This document shows positions 13,101 to 24,588 of a stretch of 64,000 bases of DNA, in pieces (within the stretch, counting starts at the first letter, position 1; every line of letters begins with the position of its first letter). The notes under the pieces were generated by a model. That model was not told the origin of the DNA. It did no database searches and was given only the letters and a program-made list of their open reading frames with translations. The stretch comes from Strix aluco (taxonomy: Eukaryota; Chordata; Aves; Strigiformes; Strigidae): the NCBI RefSeq assembly GCF_031877795.1, contig NC_133938.1, positions 17,144,920 to 17,208,919 of the forward strand, in the 5' to 3' direction. Both the position numbers and the translations under genes were made by a program.

Positions 13101-13659
13101 GGCTCATGAAACCTATAAGGGGCAGAGCTCTAGCAGAGCCACGGCACCACCCGTGTGTAATAAGCCACAGGTGGCAGCCTGCGTTTTGCCAAGTGCAAGG
13201 TCAGTCCTTGTCACCACAGTCCCATCCTGAGCAGGACCTGGCTGGGGCACAGTTCTCAAAAATGTGAGAAATGGGGGAACAAATGCTCCTAGTATTACTA
13301 AATTTTGTGGCTTTCCAGTGCTTGTACATGCACGAATGGTGAACAGCAGCAAAGCTCATGTTAGGCTAAGGGGTGAGTTTCACTGTCACAGAAATAATTT
13401 ATGGCAATACCCAGCTGTTACAATGATAAATGATGATAAATAAAATAGTTTCACGGTGAAGAATCTGTCAGTAAACTATGAAAAGGGTGAGCTGGGGAGG
13501 CTGCAGCTGACTAGGGCTGAAGCCATGCACAGCTATGAAGCTTAGGACAAGCAAACTGAATGTCCCTTTAGATTTACCTTTTATTTAAAAGAAAGAAAGC
13601 AAGAAAAGCCTACTCTTACACCCCTTCCTTACATGATTCTGTCTCTCAGATCACCTTAG
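7136..13659. other. Intergenic DNA between SH3GLB1 and SELENOF
   Basis: I see no gene in this stretch. Open frames of up to about 85 residues lie on both strands without shared domains, exon borders or codon bias. An A-run at about 10226-10242 followed by CAACAAACAAAAAG is simple low-complexity sequence. No tRNA-like or clear transposon sequence stands out. Confidence 0.6.
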
Positions 13660-14740
13660 GAGAATGCGTCAGTGTCAGCCTGACATTAATCATTATCCTC
13701 AGTTGCCGTGGAGACCAGTCCCCTTTGTGGTGGTCAGTGCTGCTGGCAGGAGTGAGGGCAGGCAAAATGGCGCCAGGCAGCCTGCAGCGGGGCCACAATG
13801 GCTGCTAAGGAGTGCAGATAAAAGTCGCTCTCTCCCTTTATATATACACACACTCCTCTTTGCCTGGGTGTCAAATGTCCTCTAATATTTGTTTTACGGT
13901 AATATGTTCTTTGCCTGATGGCAGGATCTGCCTTTTGTTCCAGAGATGCAGAAATGATCCATAAGGCTTATTTCTTGGCCTGGCAAATCTGGTTGAGGGC
14001 CAGTGACAGCTACCATGCTTTTCTTTGGGAAATCCTGAATCTTTGCAGCCAGGATTAAGAAGTAAAAACTCTGCTTTAGTTTCTCTGGATTTGCTGTTCT
14101 GATGGGCCATGGCCTCTGGTGTGACACGAACAGGGTGGCAGCGCAGGCTTCAGAGGGAGATGCTGTGGATGGCAGAGGTCCAGACCAAGTCAGGAGGTCA
14201 CCAGGAGGCAGTCCCACAGCCGCTGACACACCTCTGCCTGTTCCACACAAGGGGGAAAATCGGGTTATGGATCTTCTTTGTTACAGTCCCTTCAGCGACC
14301 TTTTGGCGAGGTTGAAAGCGGCACTTGGCCATTCCCCTCAGGGACTCTCTGCGTGCGGTGACCCTCTGCATGGGGGAAGCCTGGCCCGGCTCCCAGGGGA
14401 TACATGTGGCACGGGGGGCGGGGTGGCAGAGTTCGGAAAAGTCATCAAAGTAGATACTCTGTGACTGATGCAGATAATCTAATAAAAGCATTAGCAAGAC
14501 TTTGCTCTGGAGACACAGCTGTTTAGTCTGGGGCGTGCATGGCTGACTAATGCTGGACTGTGAATGCGGGTGCTTCCTCACTGCTGGGAGTGGAGGGAAG
14601 CTGCCATTTGTCACCTTATTACAGCTCTGCACTGTCAGACCCAGGAGGAGAAAAAATAAGCTGGCAGCACTAAGTCATACAGGCTGGAAAACTCCACAGG
14701 TTGGAGCCTGGCTGTACTGGGTAAGTACAGAGGCTCTGAG
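13660..14740. other. GC-richer intergenic patch, function unknown
   Basis: This roughly 1-kb stretch is clearly richer in G and C than the DNA around it and contains overlapping open frames on both strands, the longest about 120-160 residues (for example 14102-14464 + and 14550-15035 +). None shows a domain I recognise. The frames probably stay open because GC-rich DNA has fewer stops. Two ATGGC-centred motifs lie at about 13765-13800 (AAAATGGCGCC and CACAATGGC), and a strong donor-like GTAAGT lies near 14720. It could be an enhancer, an lncRNA exon or an old repeat. I cannot decide from the sequence. Confidence 0.3.
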
Positions 14741-15037
14741 GTGTTTCACCATCAGCCACCTAAACCTGTTAAAGATGTGTCTGTCTGTTCTCAGGACCTC
14801 TCCTTACCAAAGAGCAGTGCTTTCCGGAAACCAGGTCAGATGGCCTAAAATGTGGAGTAACACTGGAGAAACCAAGTCATTGAATGCAGGGGGAAAAGGT
14901 GGAGTAAGAAATGATTATCTTAACTATCCTGTTCTCTGCTTATCCTCCTGCACCAAAAATCTGTTTGCCCATGGAATTTCCAGCCTAGTCAGGAACTGTA
15001 ACCTAGAGATAGGTTTGACAGACATCCTGCCTTAAAA

Positions 15038-15070
15038 TTACATACATCCTCCAACAGAGGATGTATGTAA
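15038..15070. repeat. Perfect 14-bp inverted repeat with 5-base loop
   Basis: The arm TTACATACATCCTC (15038-15051) is followed by the loop CAACA (15052-15056) and the exact reverse complement GAGGATGTATGTAA (15057-15070). All 14 pairs match. It would form a short stem-loop in DNA or RNA. It is too short for a normal pre-miRNA, and no gene lies next to it. Confidence 0.9.
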
Positions 15071-18000
15071 AAATTTCCATTTTTCTCTGCTCATATTTAA
15101 GATGAGGAATGATTTAGTCTGTGGTTTGAGCCACTGTCCCACTGAAATAACTACATGCAGATAATACTGGGTTAAAAAGAATTAAGACTATACCAAAGTG
15201 TAAATTGCCCTCCTAATCATAGCTTGGCCCCGGGCACCCAAGAGCAAATACTAAATGATGTGCTTTTCCTACCAGTCTCACTTCAATCTTAGAGGGGGAT
15301 TCAGAAAGGCTCCTAGCTAACCAAATTAAATCCAACCTCACAGGATCATCATCAAGAGAACATCTTCCAGTATCTTTTCAGGATAGAAAACTTGCAAATA
15401 ATGTATTAAAATTACTGAGGGACGCATCTAGAAGTACTTTTAAGGAAGAATTTTGAGCTGACCTTTAAGACTATATCCCAGAAAACAAAGGCCATTAGTC
15501 TTCCACTTTTAGGTACCACTGAGATTCTCTTCTGATAAGGTTTTACCCATTCATATTCCTGATTTTGTGTTTCTTGGAGACTGATCCAGGTTACCTGGCA
15601 AGAAAGACACTGTTGTGCTGCTCTAAGCCATGAAGCTGTGCAGTCCCAGTATCTTCCTGCTTCCTTCTTGTTTTGTGGGATTCCCAAATAGTAGTTGCAC
15701 CCTGGCATGCAGGTTCTGCAGCTATCACCAGTACTGTGGAACCATTTTTCCACAGTTAATGAGACACACCATGTAGACTACGTTCCCATGCACAGCTTTC
15801 TAAAAGAAAAGATGAAGTATTCTTTTATTGCCTTCCTAACCAGGCATCTTCTTGGGCCCCATCTACCTGGTAGGTAGAAGAGTGCTGTGGAATGTCTCTT
15901 CCCTGTTCTCACCCATGAATGCAGCCTTTGCTGACTTCAGACATGGTTTCTTTTGTGCTTGATGCTCTCAGCCCCAAGGGGCTGTATTCCCAGCTCCAGG
16001 GTATGTACTGTACTGCAGTGCTGGATGCTGGGGGAGAAGGTCAAGGTATGGAACTGCTCTAGTGGATAATTTTGGAAACATTAAGCCTTCTACACTGTAA
16101 ATCCATTATCTAGTTATTCCTATACAGCAAATGCCAACACAGCCTCCTCTGAGGATTTCCACTATACAGGAACTAGGAAATATATTCTTAGATGAATTTG
16201 TGGATTTACAGAAAGACTGATTTACTCCTTCCTATTCCATCCAGCATGACTTACAGTGGAATTTCACCACAGTAATATTTTGTGAAGAATACTAAGACAC
16301 TCATGCTGTAACTCTGTTACAATGTTGACTCACTGGAGTGATTGCTTTCCTGCTGCTGCTGAGTAAATCAGGGACTTAAAACTAAGGCAAAGCAGAAGTA
16401 TCCCAGTCTCTGGAGTTTGATTCTGCTAGTTTGATGGTTAGCTCTTACCTTTTTGTGATGTATTTTGTATGGCACATGAACATACAACTACTTTTCTTTA
16501 AAAGACTGTGTTGAAATCCTGTGTAATTCATGTAGCAGTAAATTGAGCATGGCTTTTAAACCAAGAAATTAAGGTACTCTATTTTGTGTACAAATCTTTG
16601 TTGTTTTATTGAGATTGAAACCCTGAGTTATTTATGAGAAAATACTGTTTCATAGCTTTGTAGTATCCATTGATTTTTACTAAACGATTTTATTCTTATT
16701 CAAATTACTGCTTAGTTGTTACTGTCCTGCTGCCTTCAGTTCATGCCCTTGTTCCTACTAAATAAAAACCAGTTAAGTGTTCCTATGAAAATACGAAATT
16801 GTTTTCCTCTCCTACTCAATTGCTAATATGTTCTTTTATTTGCTGTCACTTCTGGAAGATGTTCAGAACAAAGAGTATCTTTTTATTCCAGAAATGGATA
16901 AGGATGTTACTTTCTGTCTAGTCAAAAGCGACCTGATCTTAATCTCAGTCTGAACGAAGTGAACGGGTAACCCTCAGGGAGACAAAGCAGCAGTACTAAA
17001 GGCACAACTGCAGCACGTTGTAGCAAAGATGTTGTTTAAACTTGCATTATGGGGGCTTGGCAACTGTGGAATATACTTTATAGCTTGTAATAACACTCAT
17101 ACCAGTGTGTCTTATTTTTTTGAAGCTGGTCAGACTATAACTTTCCAAGGCACAACATGTGCTCTTACCTATCTTTTGATGTGGTACAGACCTACCCAAA
17201 CTTACCATGACCACCAAAGTGCTGGCAAGTATCTGCAACTCCAACTGAACTCCTGTGCACTAGGATCAATTAATTCCCTTTCTACAAAATGTTTCAACTT
17301 TATTAGGCATATATGGCCTCTGAAGGCTGTCAGGATAAAATACTAATATTGCTAGAAACTTCCAAAAAATGCACTATTAATATGTCATTAATACAGTTTT
17401 GTACCGGGCCACTGTAGAATATATGTGTGGTGCATATTTTCAAGGAAAACAATTACTGGTAGGAATACCCATATGAGGGTATGTATGTCACCACTGTCTA
17501 GGCAAAGCTCATGCATTAGGCTGTCTCGGTCACCTGGGACTCCCGCAAGCGCTTTGAAACAAATATGCTTGACAACACAGGCAGAGAGCAGACAAAATGA
17601 ACTATGATTCAAAAGTACTTGTTTGATGCAAAGGTAAATCATGGTCAACTCTTTTCATCTTGGTTGCCTTAGCAGTGGGAAGTGTTGAGAGACTTATTCC
17701 ATTAGTGTTTAGAAGCTTTGTTTAACTGGTATGTCAGTGGATGCAAGTGCTGCTGTGTGTAAGGCTTTCAGTGTACAGAGGTGCCACTGCCACACATAGT
17801 TGGATAACTTGTTTCTCGGACAGCAACAAAGCTGATAAGCCTCATTCAGCACCAGGAATCCATTTCAAAACATAACAGATTTTCAGGTACTCTTTGAGAC
17901 AGCCTGTGCCATGGTTCCTATTTAAATCAATAAATGCAAGGATACTCTCTGTTTCTGTAGCTTGTCTCCTGTCTGAGCTCATCAGGTGAGTAATTTCATA

Positions 18001-18611
18001 ATGTGTTTTCTTCTGCCCATCCTTTATAACAAGAGATAAGGAAAAAAAAATACTGAAAATATTCTCCAGCTATCTTCTGCTTAGACTTTTTACAAGAGTG
18101 CATTTGGGAGGGAAGCTGTTCTCAACCGCACGTGTTCAATAATATCACTGTTCTTTGTCTCCTTGGCTATCTTGTCCCTTGGGCTCTTCCTCTTAGACAT
18201 GACAGCAAATTTGTTTCAGAGTAACTGGGTTGGGCCTTAAAGTTAACCACTTAAAGAAAAACACACAAATTCCAAAGACGATGTTTTCTTTAGCTGCTGT
18301 TGATATAAATATTCTGTGTTTTAGAATTTGATGGACCCCTCTCAGGCCCACTTGACAAATTTCAAAGTCCATTTACTTTATGTGGTCAAAGCATCCCTAG
18401 CAAAGAAAATTTTGTTCTTTGTGTAACCTTCCTTACACACTGCAAGAACCAGCAAATGATGTTCCTTGCAATACACCCGTGAAACTCAAGATCTTAAGTT
18501 AGATTTGAGCCTGTTTGCCTTTAGGGGTAGAATGTAAAGAAGTTCTAATGCAGCTCTAAAAATCCAGCTTCCATGCCAATGAAGTAGAATGACAATAAAG
18601 CATTTTTTTCC

Positions 18612-18659
18612 TTTTTTTTTTTTTTTTTTTTTGGGGGGGGGGGGAGGGGGGGAAGGGGG
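18612..18659. repeat. Composite homopolymer T21-G12-A-G7
   Basis: A run of 21 T (18612-18632) passes directly into 12 G (18633-18644), then A, 7 G, AA and 5 G. The G part satisfies the usual four-run G-quadruplex pattern on the + strand. Run lengths in such tracts are prone to sequencing error, so the exact counts are soft. Confidence 0.85.
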
Positions 18660-19062
18660 CCTAATGTCCCTGGTTGAAAAGGAACATCAGAAGATTTCCT
18701 TTGCTTCTGACAGCTCAGGTTCAAACAAAAATTATATTCAAGAGGAGCCCAGGTTTCTGAACACATACTTTTTTTTTTGTGCGTGTTCTTCATTAAGTTG
18801 GCAATCTGTTCTTGTTCTATCTGTGTGATGAAACAATAAAACAAAGACCGAGTTGAATACTTACTTTCTTTCCATGATTTTAATATCTGCTGGAAGGTTT
18901 CCCTTAGCTCTGAAACAGATTTTTGCCTGCTACAATAATTTTGTTCACACTGCAGGAATCTATGACTAAGCAGGCACCCAGGAAACCTTCCAAGTAGCTT
19001 GTACACTATGCTTCAAATTCATCTACATATCATATCTCTGTACAAAATGGAATGTACACCAC

Positions 19063-19084
19063 TTTTTTTTTTTTTTTAAAAAAA
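19063..19084. repeat. T15-A7 homopolymer junction
   Basis: Fifteen T followed by seven A makes a self-complementary T/A tract. It is simple sequence with no sign of a target-site duplication around it. Confidence 0.85.
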
Positions 19085-21145
19085 GCACTGATACTTTCTC
19101 CTGCAAGATGAGTTGCCTTTTTTTCCTTCTAAAAAGATAGGAGGGGTAGATGGACACTTCATGTTTCAACTCAGTCATGCATGCTTGCTGCTTTTATTCT
19201 TCCTTTCATTAACTCTCTCAAGATTTGGCACAACAAGAGCATTATATAAGACTAAATAATTCTTACATAAATCTGAGTGAATGCCTTTCATGAAGTACTG
19301 GGTGCTTACCATGGCTATAAGTAAAAATGAATCACTTCCTTTTTAAACGGGAGCTTTAAACCTTGTATTTTGTGTAGCTAATTGCCACAAGCCAAAATAA
19401 CCTTTTGAGCTCTATGAATTTTCACAGCTGCAGACTGGAGGAAAAAAACCCCACACTGATAAATAGAAACTTAAGAATTTCCAAAAGAAATTACTCCCCA
19501 CTCCAACTGCCTCTTTTAGCACAAAGCCCATCTCAGTTTTGCCAGAATGTTAAATGTTCCTAGCATGTGTCTGTAGAGCCAAGAACCTGAGTATCGTCTG
19601 AAGGATAGAATGAAAGAATAAAGCAAGGATAGGATGAATTTGACACTTCAAGAACAGCATGGAGAACAGGCAACAGGTCAAGAAGCATTAGTAATTAAGC
19701 TTTTCCTAGAGGCTAACAGATTGAGTAGGTTCAGGGCTCAGCAGCTCAGTAACAGAATCAAGGAAGACTCTCGACGTGTTCCTATATATAGGGAAATACA
19801 GGGATGTACCTTGTGTCTGCTTTTAAGCTAAGGCAATAAATACCTGTATTACAAGGGAAGATGAATATATAGAATAGGAATCAGCAAATCAAGAACCTAG
19901 GGAAGAAAACTGGGAGAAAAGATCATTTCCAGTCTCCTTGATGAAAATAAGTGGGAACCAGTCCTGGGAAAGGTAAAAGGCTGCAGAAACACTACTGGAA
20001 CTGCACTCATAAAAGCCAGTTATGCTGGAGGAGAAATTCTTTGACCTGTCATCCTTCTCCACTACAGGATGGTTATCTCCTGGTACAAGAGTGAGTTCCC
20101 TGCTTCTGTGAAAGACAAGCAAGAGCAGGAGTGAAGGACCTGGTGTTGGAAGAGGAAGTTTGTGTAGGGAAGTAGTGGGCTGGCAGTAGGAAGACATGGA
20201 AAGAAAATGGAGGCTGAAGGTCAGAAACCCACTGGTCATCATGTTAAGAAGGAGGAAGAAAGAAATACTGAGAGAGAAGCAGAGACACATACTTGGTGAA
20301 CATCAAATGAAGCAAACAATCCCTCTGTTGAATGGTAAAGAGGACCTAAGGCTGGAGAGAAGGATGAGGTTAAGTCTGCTAAAACAGAATAATAAATTAC
20401 CAACACAGAAACTGAAATCCCTTGTTGGCAAACAGAGGAATGAGAAGTATGGGATATAGTCAGTATATTAAAAGACCAGTGGATGGCAGCATATTTTTAC
20501 TACCAAAATACTGGGTTGTCATGCCACATGTTTTGGTTGTAGCTCATCTGCTGACTAATACATCACATGTCCCAAGAACAAATCCATGTTTGACTCTAAG
20601 TTATCACCAGCTGCAAAGACTTGTGCTTTCTGCGTATAGTTCACATTTCTTTAAGACAGTGGTAACCACTATTGTAGCTGTCCCACACTGAGTCATCTGG
20701 GAGATGAGCAGCATGTTTTACAAGAACAAGAGTGAAAGGCATAGAGTGAGAGCGAGACCAGTGAGGATAAAATCATGTGACCTTGCTGTACACACCTTAG
20801 AAAGAAGAGTTTATAAGAATATTTTAGGAGTGAAAACTCAGGAGGCTATGCTTAAAAAATCACCTTTGTGTATTACTTCTGCTAATTTAGTGTGGTCTCA
20901 GTCCCAAGTTTATTGTTCTGCTATGAAGCTGATGATTTCTTCTCAAAAGTTGGGAGTAAAATCTGTAAATTGTAGAGAAATTTCTTGGGATCTAGAATTA
21001 TACATGAAGAGAAAAACTGAGTACCAATTCAGGCTATAGCATAACACCTATCCAATCAAAAACTGGTGTGCATGAAGTAGTTAAAGGGAAGACTTACTCA
21101 CTAATTAGACTTCAGAAAAAAACCACATCATTCTTGCTTACTGTG

Positions 21146-21151
21146 TTTATT
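21146..21151 (-). terminator. SELENOF: SELENOF polyadenylation signal AATAAA
   Basis: On the - strand, AATAAA is followed after about 18 bases by GATGTGG and then seven T, a good GU/U-rich downstream element. It lies about 150 bases after the SECIS candidate, so cleavage near 21128 would leave the SECIS in the mRNA. A second AATAAA near 20908-20913 could serve a longer form. Confidence 0.7.
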
Positions 21152-21295
21152 CACTTTAAGTGGAAAAAACCTGACAAGTTGTAATGGATTTGACTCATTA
21201 CCATATATACTGTCTATATTCCCTGTTCACATAAATTTCAACTGAGACAGAAAAATATACATTTTAAAAAGAACAGTTTATAAATTCATTTGATA

Positions 21296-21367
21296 AACAG
21301 ACTTCCAATAAACTTGTGAAAGTTTGAAGGAAAGGTTTTTCAAGACTTACATCTCATGTTTTCTGAA
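21296..21367 (-). promoter_or_regulatory. SELENOF: Candidate SECIS element of SELENOF
   Basis: On the - strand, ATGA (21357-21354) is followed by GATGTAAGTCTTG, then AAAAA, a roughly 19-base loop remainder, CAAGTTTATT and GGAA (21306-21303). Hand folding pairs CTTG with CAAG and GTAAG with UUUAU across two bulges. That gives a helix of about 10 pairs, with AUGA at its base, the adenosines at the start of the apical loop and GA opposite AUGA, which is SECIS topology. CAGA upstream can pair with TCTG downstream as helix I. The loop lies about 670 nt after the stop codon, close to where I recall the human SEP15 SECIS. The 3' quartet GGAA is unusual and no folding program was run. Confidence 0.55.
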
Positions 21368-21804
21368 GCAAAACACTTAACGTAAAGCACACCTGACATC
21401 TGACTTCCATACACCTCAGAGGTTTTCTATGTAGTCTTCACTAAAGTGTACTTACTAAATGTTTCACAGCACCAGAGCATGAGTTCCTCCATCAGCTTCA
21501 AAACATGTGAACTAGATACTCACTATAAACAATGCTTCTATAAAAAGGACATTTCAAATACAAAAAAGAAGAGGGCATTAGCAGTCAAATTTCTTTGGGA
21601 GATAGTACATTGCATTTGGTTCTGACTTTCTTACAAACAGCAGCAGAGAAAAAACATGGTAATCATTTCAATTATTTGAAGCTCTTCAGTTTTAAGAGCA
21701 TTTGTAAAAACAGGTCCAATTATAACAAACTGATATTTGCATAATTAACTTTGAAAAAAAATTTGTTAGTGATAAATGCATTAAGAGCTGAAATATATTA
21801 AGAA

Positions 21805-21832
21805 GACAAGCTATTCTGTTTGTCAACTTGTC
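21805..21832 (-). repeat. Short 3' UTR hairpin GACAAG/CTTGTC
   Basis: A 6-bp perfect stem, extended by one U-G pair, encloses a loop of about 14 bases within the SELENOF 3' UTR. It lacks the AUGA and GA pair of a SECIS, so I treat it as an incidental or unassigned structure. Confidence 0.5.
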
Positions 21833-22001
21833 AGATATGTGTGTTGAAGCTTCCCCTTCTAATTACAAGATGTTTAGTACAGCACAACAGATATTTTAAA
21901 ATTAATATGGAAGCCGGAATGTTTTTTCAATTGTAGCACACTTCATCTGAGAAGATTACCATGACAAAACATGAAAAGGAAAGAGGACTGCAAGCAATGA
22001 T

Positions 22002-22133
22002 TTATAGACGTTCTAATTTTTCACTTAGAAATTCTTCCACACTATCTGTATTCCACTTGAGGATGCTCAGTTCTTCTGCAATGTTCCCACTGTCATCCAG
22101 CAGCTTTAGTACAGGGTCAGAACCACGCACATA
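22002..22133 (-). CDS. SELENOF: SELENOF exon 5 (last coding exon)
   Basis: This exon encodes residues 118-160, YVRGSDPVLKLLDDSG, then NIAEELSILKWNTD, then SVEEFLSEKLERL, ending at TAA (22002-22004). It follows an acceptor with about 14 T and several C before TGCAG, visible on the + strand as CTGCAGG, G-run and A-run around 22134-22160. The sequence is nearly identical to the human C-terminus as I recall it, with Leu instead of Ile at the end and Ser for Asn in DDSG. It forms the last strands and helix of the thioredoxin-like domain. There is no KDEL-type signal; the family stays in the ER by binding UGGT. Confidence 0.97.
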   Translation of the reverse strand, partial: YVRGSDPVLKLLDDSGNIAEELSILKWNTDSVEEFLSEKLERL

Positions 22134-24588
22134 CTGCAGGGGGAAAAAAAAAAAAAAGTCAGCTACCTTGGGCTGGAAATGCATTCTCCATATTAACCTT
22201 CCCCTCCAGCCTACAATTGATTTACATCAGTTAAAAAGATGTCAAAGCACAAATAGTAAAAAGACCAGAGTGACACCATGAATACTTAAAAGAGCACTAA
22301 ATTACATCAGAGTATTCTGGGCAAACTTTGGCAATAAAATTTGTGCTAAGAAATCAACCTAAGCTTTGGCTTTCTAAAGCTTAGAATTCTTAAAAAACAA
22401 ACAGATGAGCTTGGTTGTTCTTGACAATGCTCAATGCTATAAATATTCCAGTGCCACGTATTTTGTTCTGATTTTATGAATTTCATTACTAGAGTGTTTA
22501 ACAACAATGTATTCTACTTTTCCTGAAGAAAACATCTATAAAAATCAAATTAAGCTTATAAAATCAGTCTTTCAGCTTTTTTTTTTCCTATGCTGCTACC
22601 TCCTCTCCTCCAATATGTTTTCACCTACTGTGCAGATTCAAAGGAGAAGAAAATGTTCAAAGCTAGAGTTTGTGTGCATGTGCATATGCAAAGGAAGAAC
22701 CAGTAAGAGGGGAGACACCATACTGAAGCTTTAAAGACAGAGAGATGCTGTAGGTTGCACACTCCACCAGCAGCAGTTGGCCAGTGTTTGCAGCTCTGGA
22801 TTAGATGCTTTCTTGACTAGTTCTAACGAATAAGGGTGGGAGAAATGATGAAAGCATAAGGGACAAAGAGGCCTCATTTCACAGAAAATGAAAACACATT
22901 AATTTAAGAGCAGTAAATGTTTATCATGAGAACCAGAACAGAGTTACTTGCCTTAAATAAAACAGGTAGGAAACAGCTTCAGTTCAGGCTTCCAACTTGC
23001 ATTTAATGTCAAAGAGAGGAAAGTGGAGGAACAAGTCAAGTAAAGGGGGAGTGTGGAAGTGTCTAGGAGGTGTGTATGTAAGAAACATCATCTACTTGTT
23101 CTCCTTGGCCCACTACGCAAGCTAATGCATATGGCAGGGGGCAATGCCATAAGCCTAGGTTTGAAAGACTGTATTCTACTTCTGTTGTTTTAAGTTGCTG
23201 AAGTTGGGTTTCTGAATCAAGCAGGTGAATGATTTTTCTTATATAATCAATAGCCTTTTTACCATTTTAGAAATTTCTGGTTACTTTAACAGCTTGAAGT
23301 TCTTCTATCAATTTCTAATTTAATCACATTCTTTCTTGCTGTGTGGTATCTGTGCCTGCTCAGCTTTGCTGGTAACATAATACTTTAATGCTTCTGAAGA
23401 CTCACTAAGTCACAAAATATGTAATGCAAATAAAAGCTTTTAACAGTATTAGAAGGCTCTAACCATTTAAATTTATAGAAAGATTTCCCCAGAAGTATTT
23501 TACGTTACCCTATTGAGCTAACCTAGTTGGTTTTACTAAATGAAGTTAGTGGCATCTCTAATCCATTTTCCAGCAGTCTTGTAAAATACAGATCCATTTG
23601 CACGAAATTTTTTCTGTTAGTGCACTATACCAATTGTAGTCCAGACTGCTTTGATGTTCAATACAGCTACAAAGTTTAAAATAAAAATGAAACAGTCAGT
23701 CATGCAGAAAGAGAGAAAGCTTTTGAAAGAAACTGGAGGACACAGAGACATGAATGCATGAGACAGACAGAGGAAATCTGTTTTAGATGGAATCTGCTGC
23801 TGAGAAGACAAATCACTTATTGCAGCCATGCATAGCTATGAAGTGATTCCAGATGGTGCCATTTGGTGAATAGAGATGGGAGCACAAGATGTAAGAATCA
23901 AGATGTATATGTGAAGTATGCTGGAAGTTCACCCAGGATTTTAAGGGGAAGGCGAAGTCTTATACTAGATCTTGAAAGCAAAGAATTGCTAGAGTTTAAG
24001 GCAGTGCAGCTTTGCATATATGCAAGTCATAAGAAACACCATTCAGTACATGCATTTCTATAAAGCTGAATGTTTGAAGACTATAAAGAAAAACAGAATT
24101 ACAGAACACAGGAAGGAAATTCTGAGAGTGAGGAGAAAAAAAATAATCTAGGAATCACTGATTGTATGGGAACAGCAGCTTCTTCAGGAAATGAGGGGAG
24201 AACAGAACCATACAAAATGAAACTATGGCAGAATATGCTTGAGCAAATCCAAGATATCCACAGAGTAAGGACAGAATGCAAGCATTCCTCACATTGTTTT
24301 GCCATCTGCTATTACTTATGGTTTCCAGTATATTTTTTCCTGGATTAAAATGAACAACAAAAAAAACCAAAAACCCCAACAACAACAAAGAATTGGTACC
24401 AAACAGTTACTGAGCAATAGACTAATTAATATGAACAGCAGGAACTCATAAAGGTTTATACTGGCAATATAAATATATGTCTTCTGCTAGAGGATTACTT
24501 AATCAGCAAATAAGGACCAATCCACAGGAGCACTGTCTCCACCAAGCTTAATTCCTCCTAATATCCCAAATAAAAAAAGTTAGGTTAC
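22134..24588 (-). other. SELENOF: SELENOF intron 4
   Basis: This 2455-nt GT-AG intron separates exons 4 and 5. I see no coding exon or recognisable repeat in it. The homopolymer next to the exon 5 acceptor is the polypyrimidine tract. Confidence 0.85.

Larger units (their letters stand above)
14741..21127. other. Intergenic DNA downstream of the SELENOF 3' end
   Basis: I see no recognisable gene. The stretch holds a perfect hairpin (15038-15070), a T/G homopolymer block (18612-18659), a T15A7 run (19063-19084) and a 153-residue open frame on the - strand (18545-19006). That frame includes a translated homopolymer and looks largely accidental. Part of it has exon-like borders and is described under findings. 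Confidence 0.5.
21128..22001 (-). other. SELENOF: SELENOF 3' UTR
   Basis: This is non-coding sequence after the TAA of SELENOF, about 0.87 kb. It holds the SECIS candidate (21296-21367), several short hairpins (for example GACAAG/CTTGTC at 21805-21832 and GCTCTT/AAGAGC at 21681-21699) and an AATAAA at 21146-21151. A selenoprotein mRNA needs a SECIS in this position to read UGA as selenocysteine. The left end is inferred from the poly(A) signal. Confidence 0.75.

Noticed and set aside
14102-15035. Frames of 120 and 161 residues in the GC-rich patch as protein genes
   Set aside because: They overlap other frames on both strands, have no domain and no consistent exon borders. They are kept only as a compositional anomaly.
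18545-19006. 153-residue - strand open frame as a gene
   Set aside because: The frame runs through the T/G homopolymer as poly-Pro/poly-Lys and has no homologue I recognise. Only the exon-like inner part was kept, as a finding.
19889-20459. Overlapping frames of 133 (-) and 87 (+) residues
   Set aside because: They are Ser/Leu-rich on one strand and Lys/Arg-rich on the other, as expected of purine-biased DNA. No domain or splice context is visible.
21681-21699. GCTCTT/AAGAGC hairpin with an A-rich loop as the SECIS
   Set aside because: It lacks AUGA and the opposing GA at the stem base, and the stem is only 6 bp.
21723-21768. TAACAAA/TTTGTTA inverted repeat in the SELENOF 3' UTR as the SECIS
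   Set aside because: The transcript strand has no AUGA at the base of the stem; a GTGA-like quartet appears only on the opposite strand.
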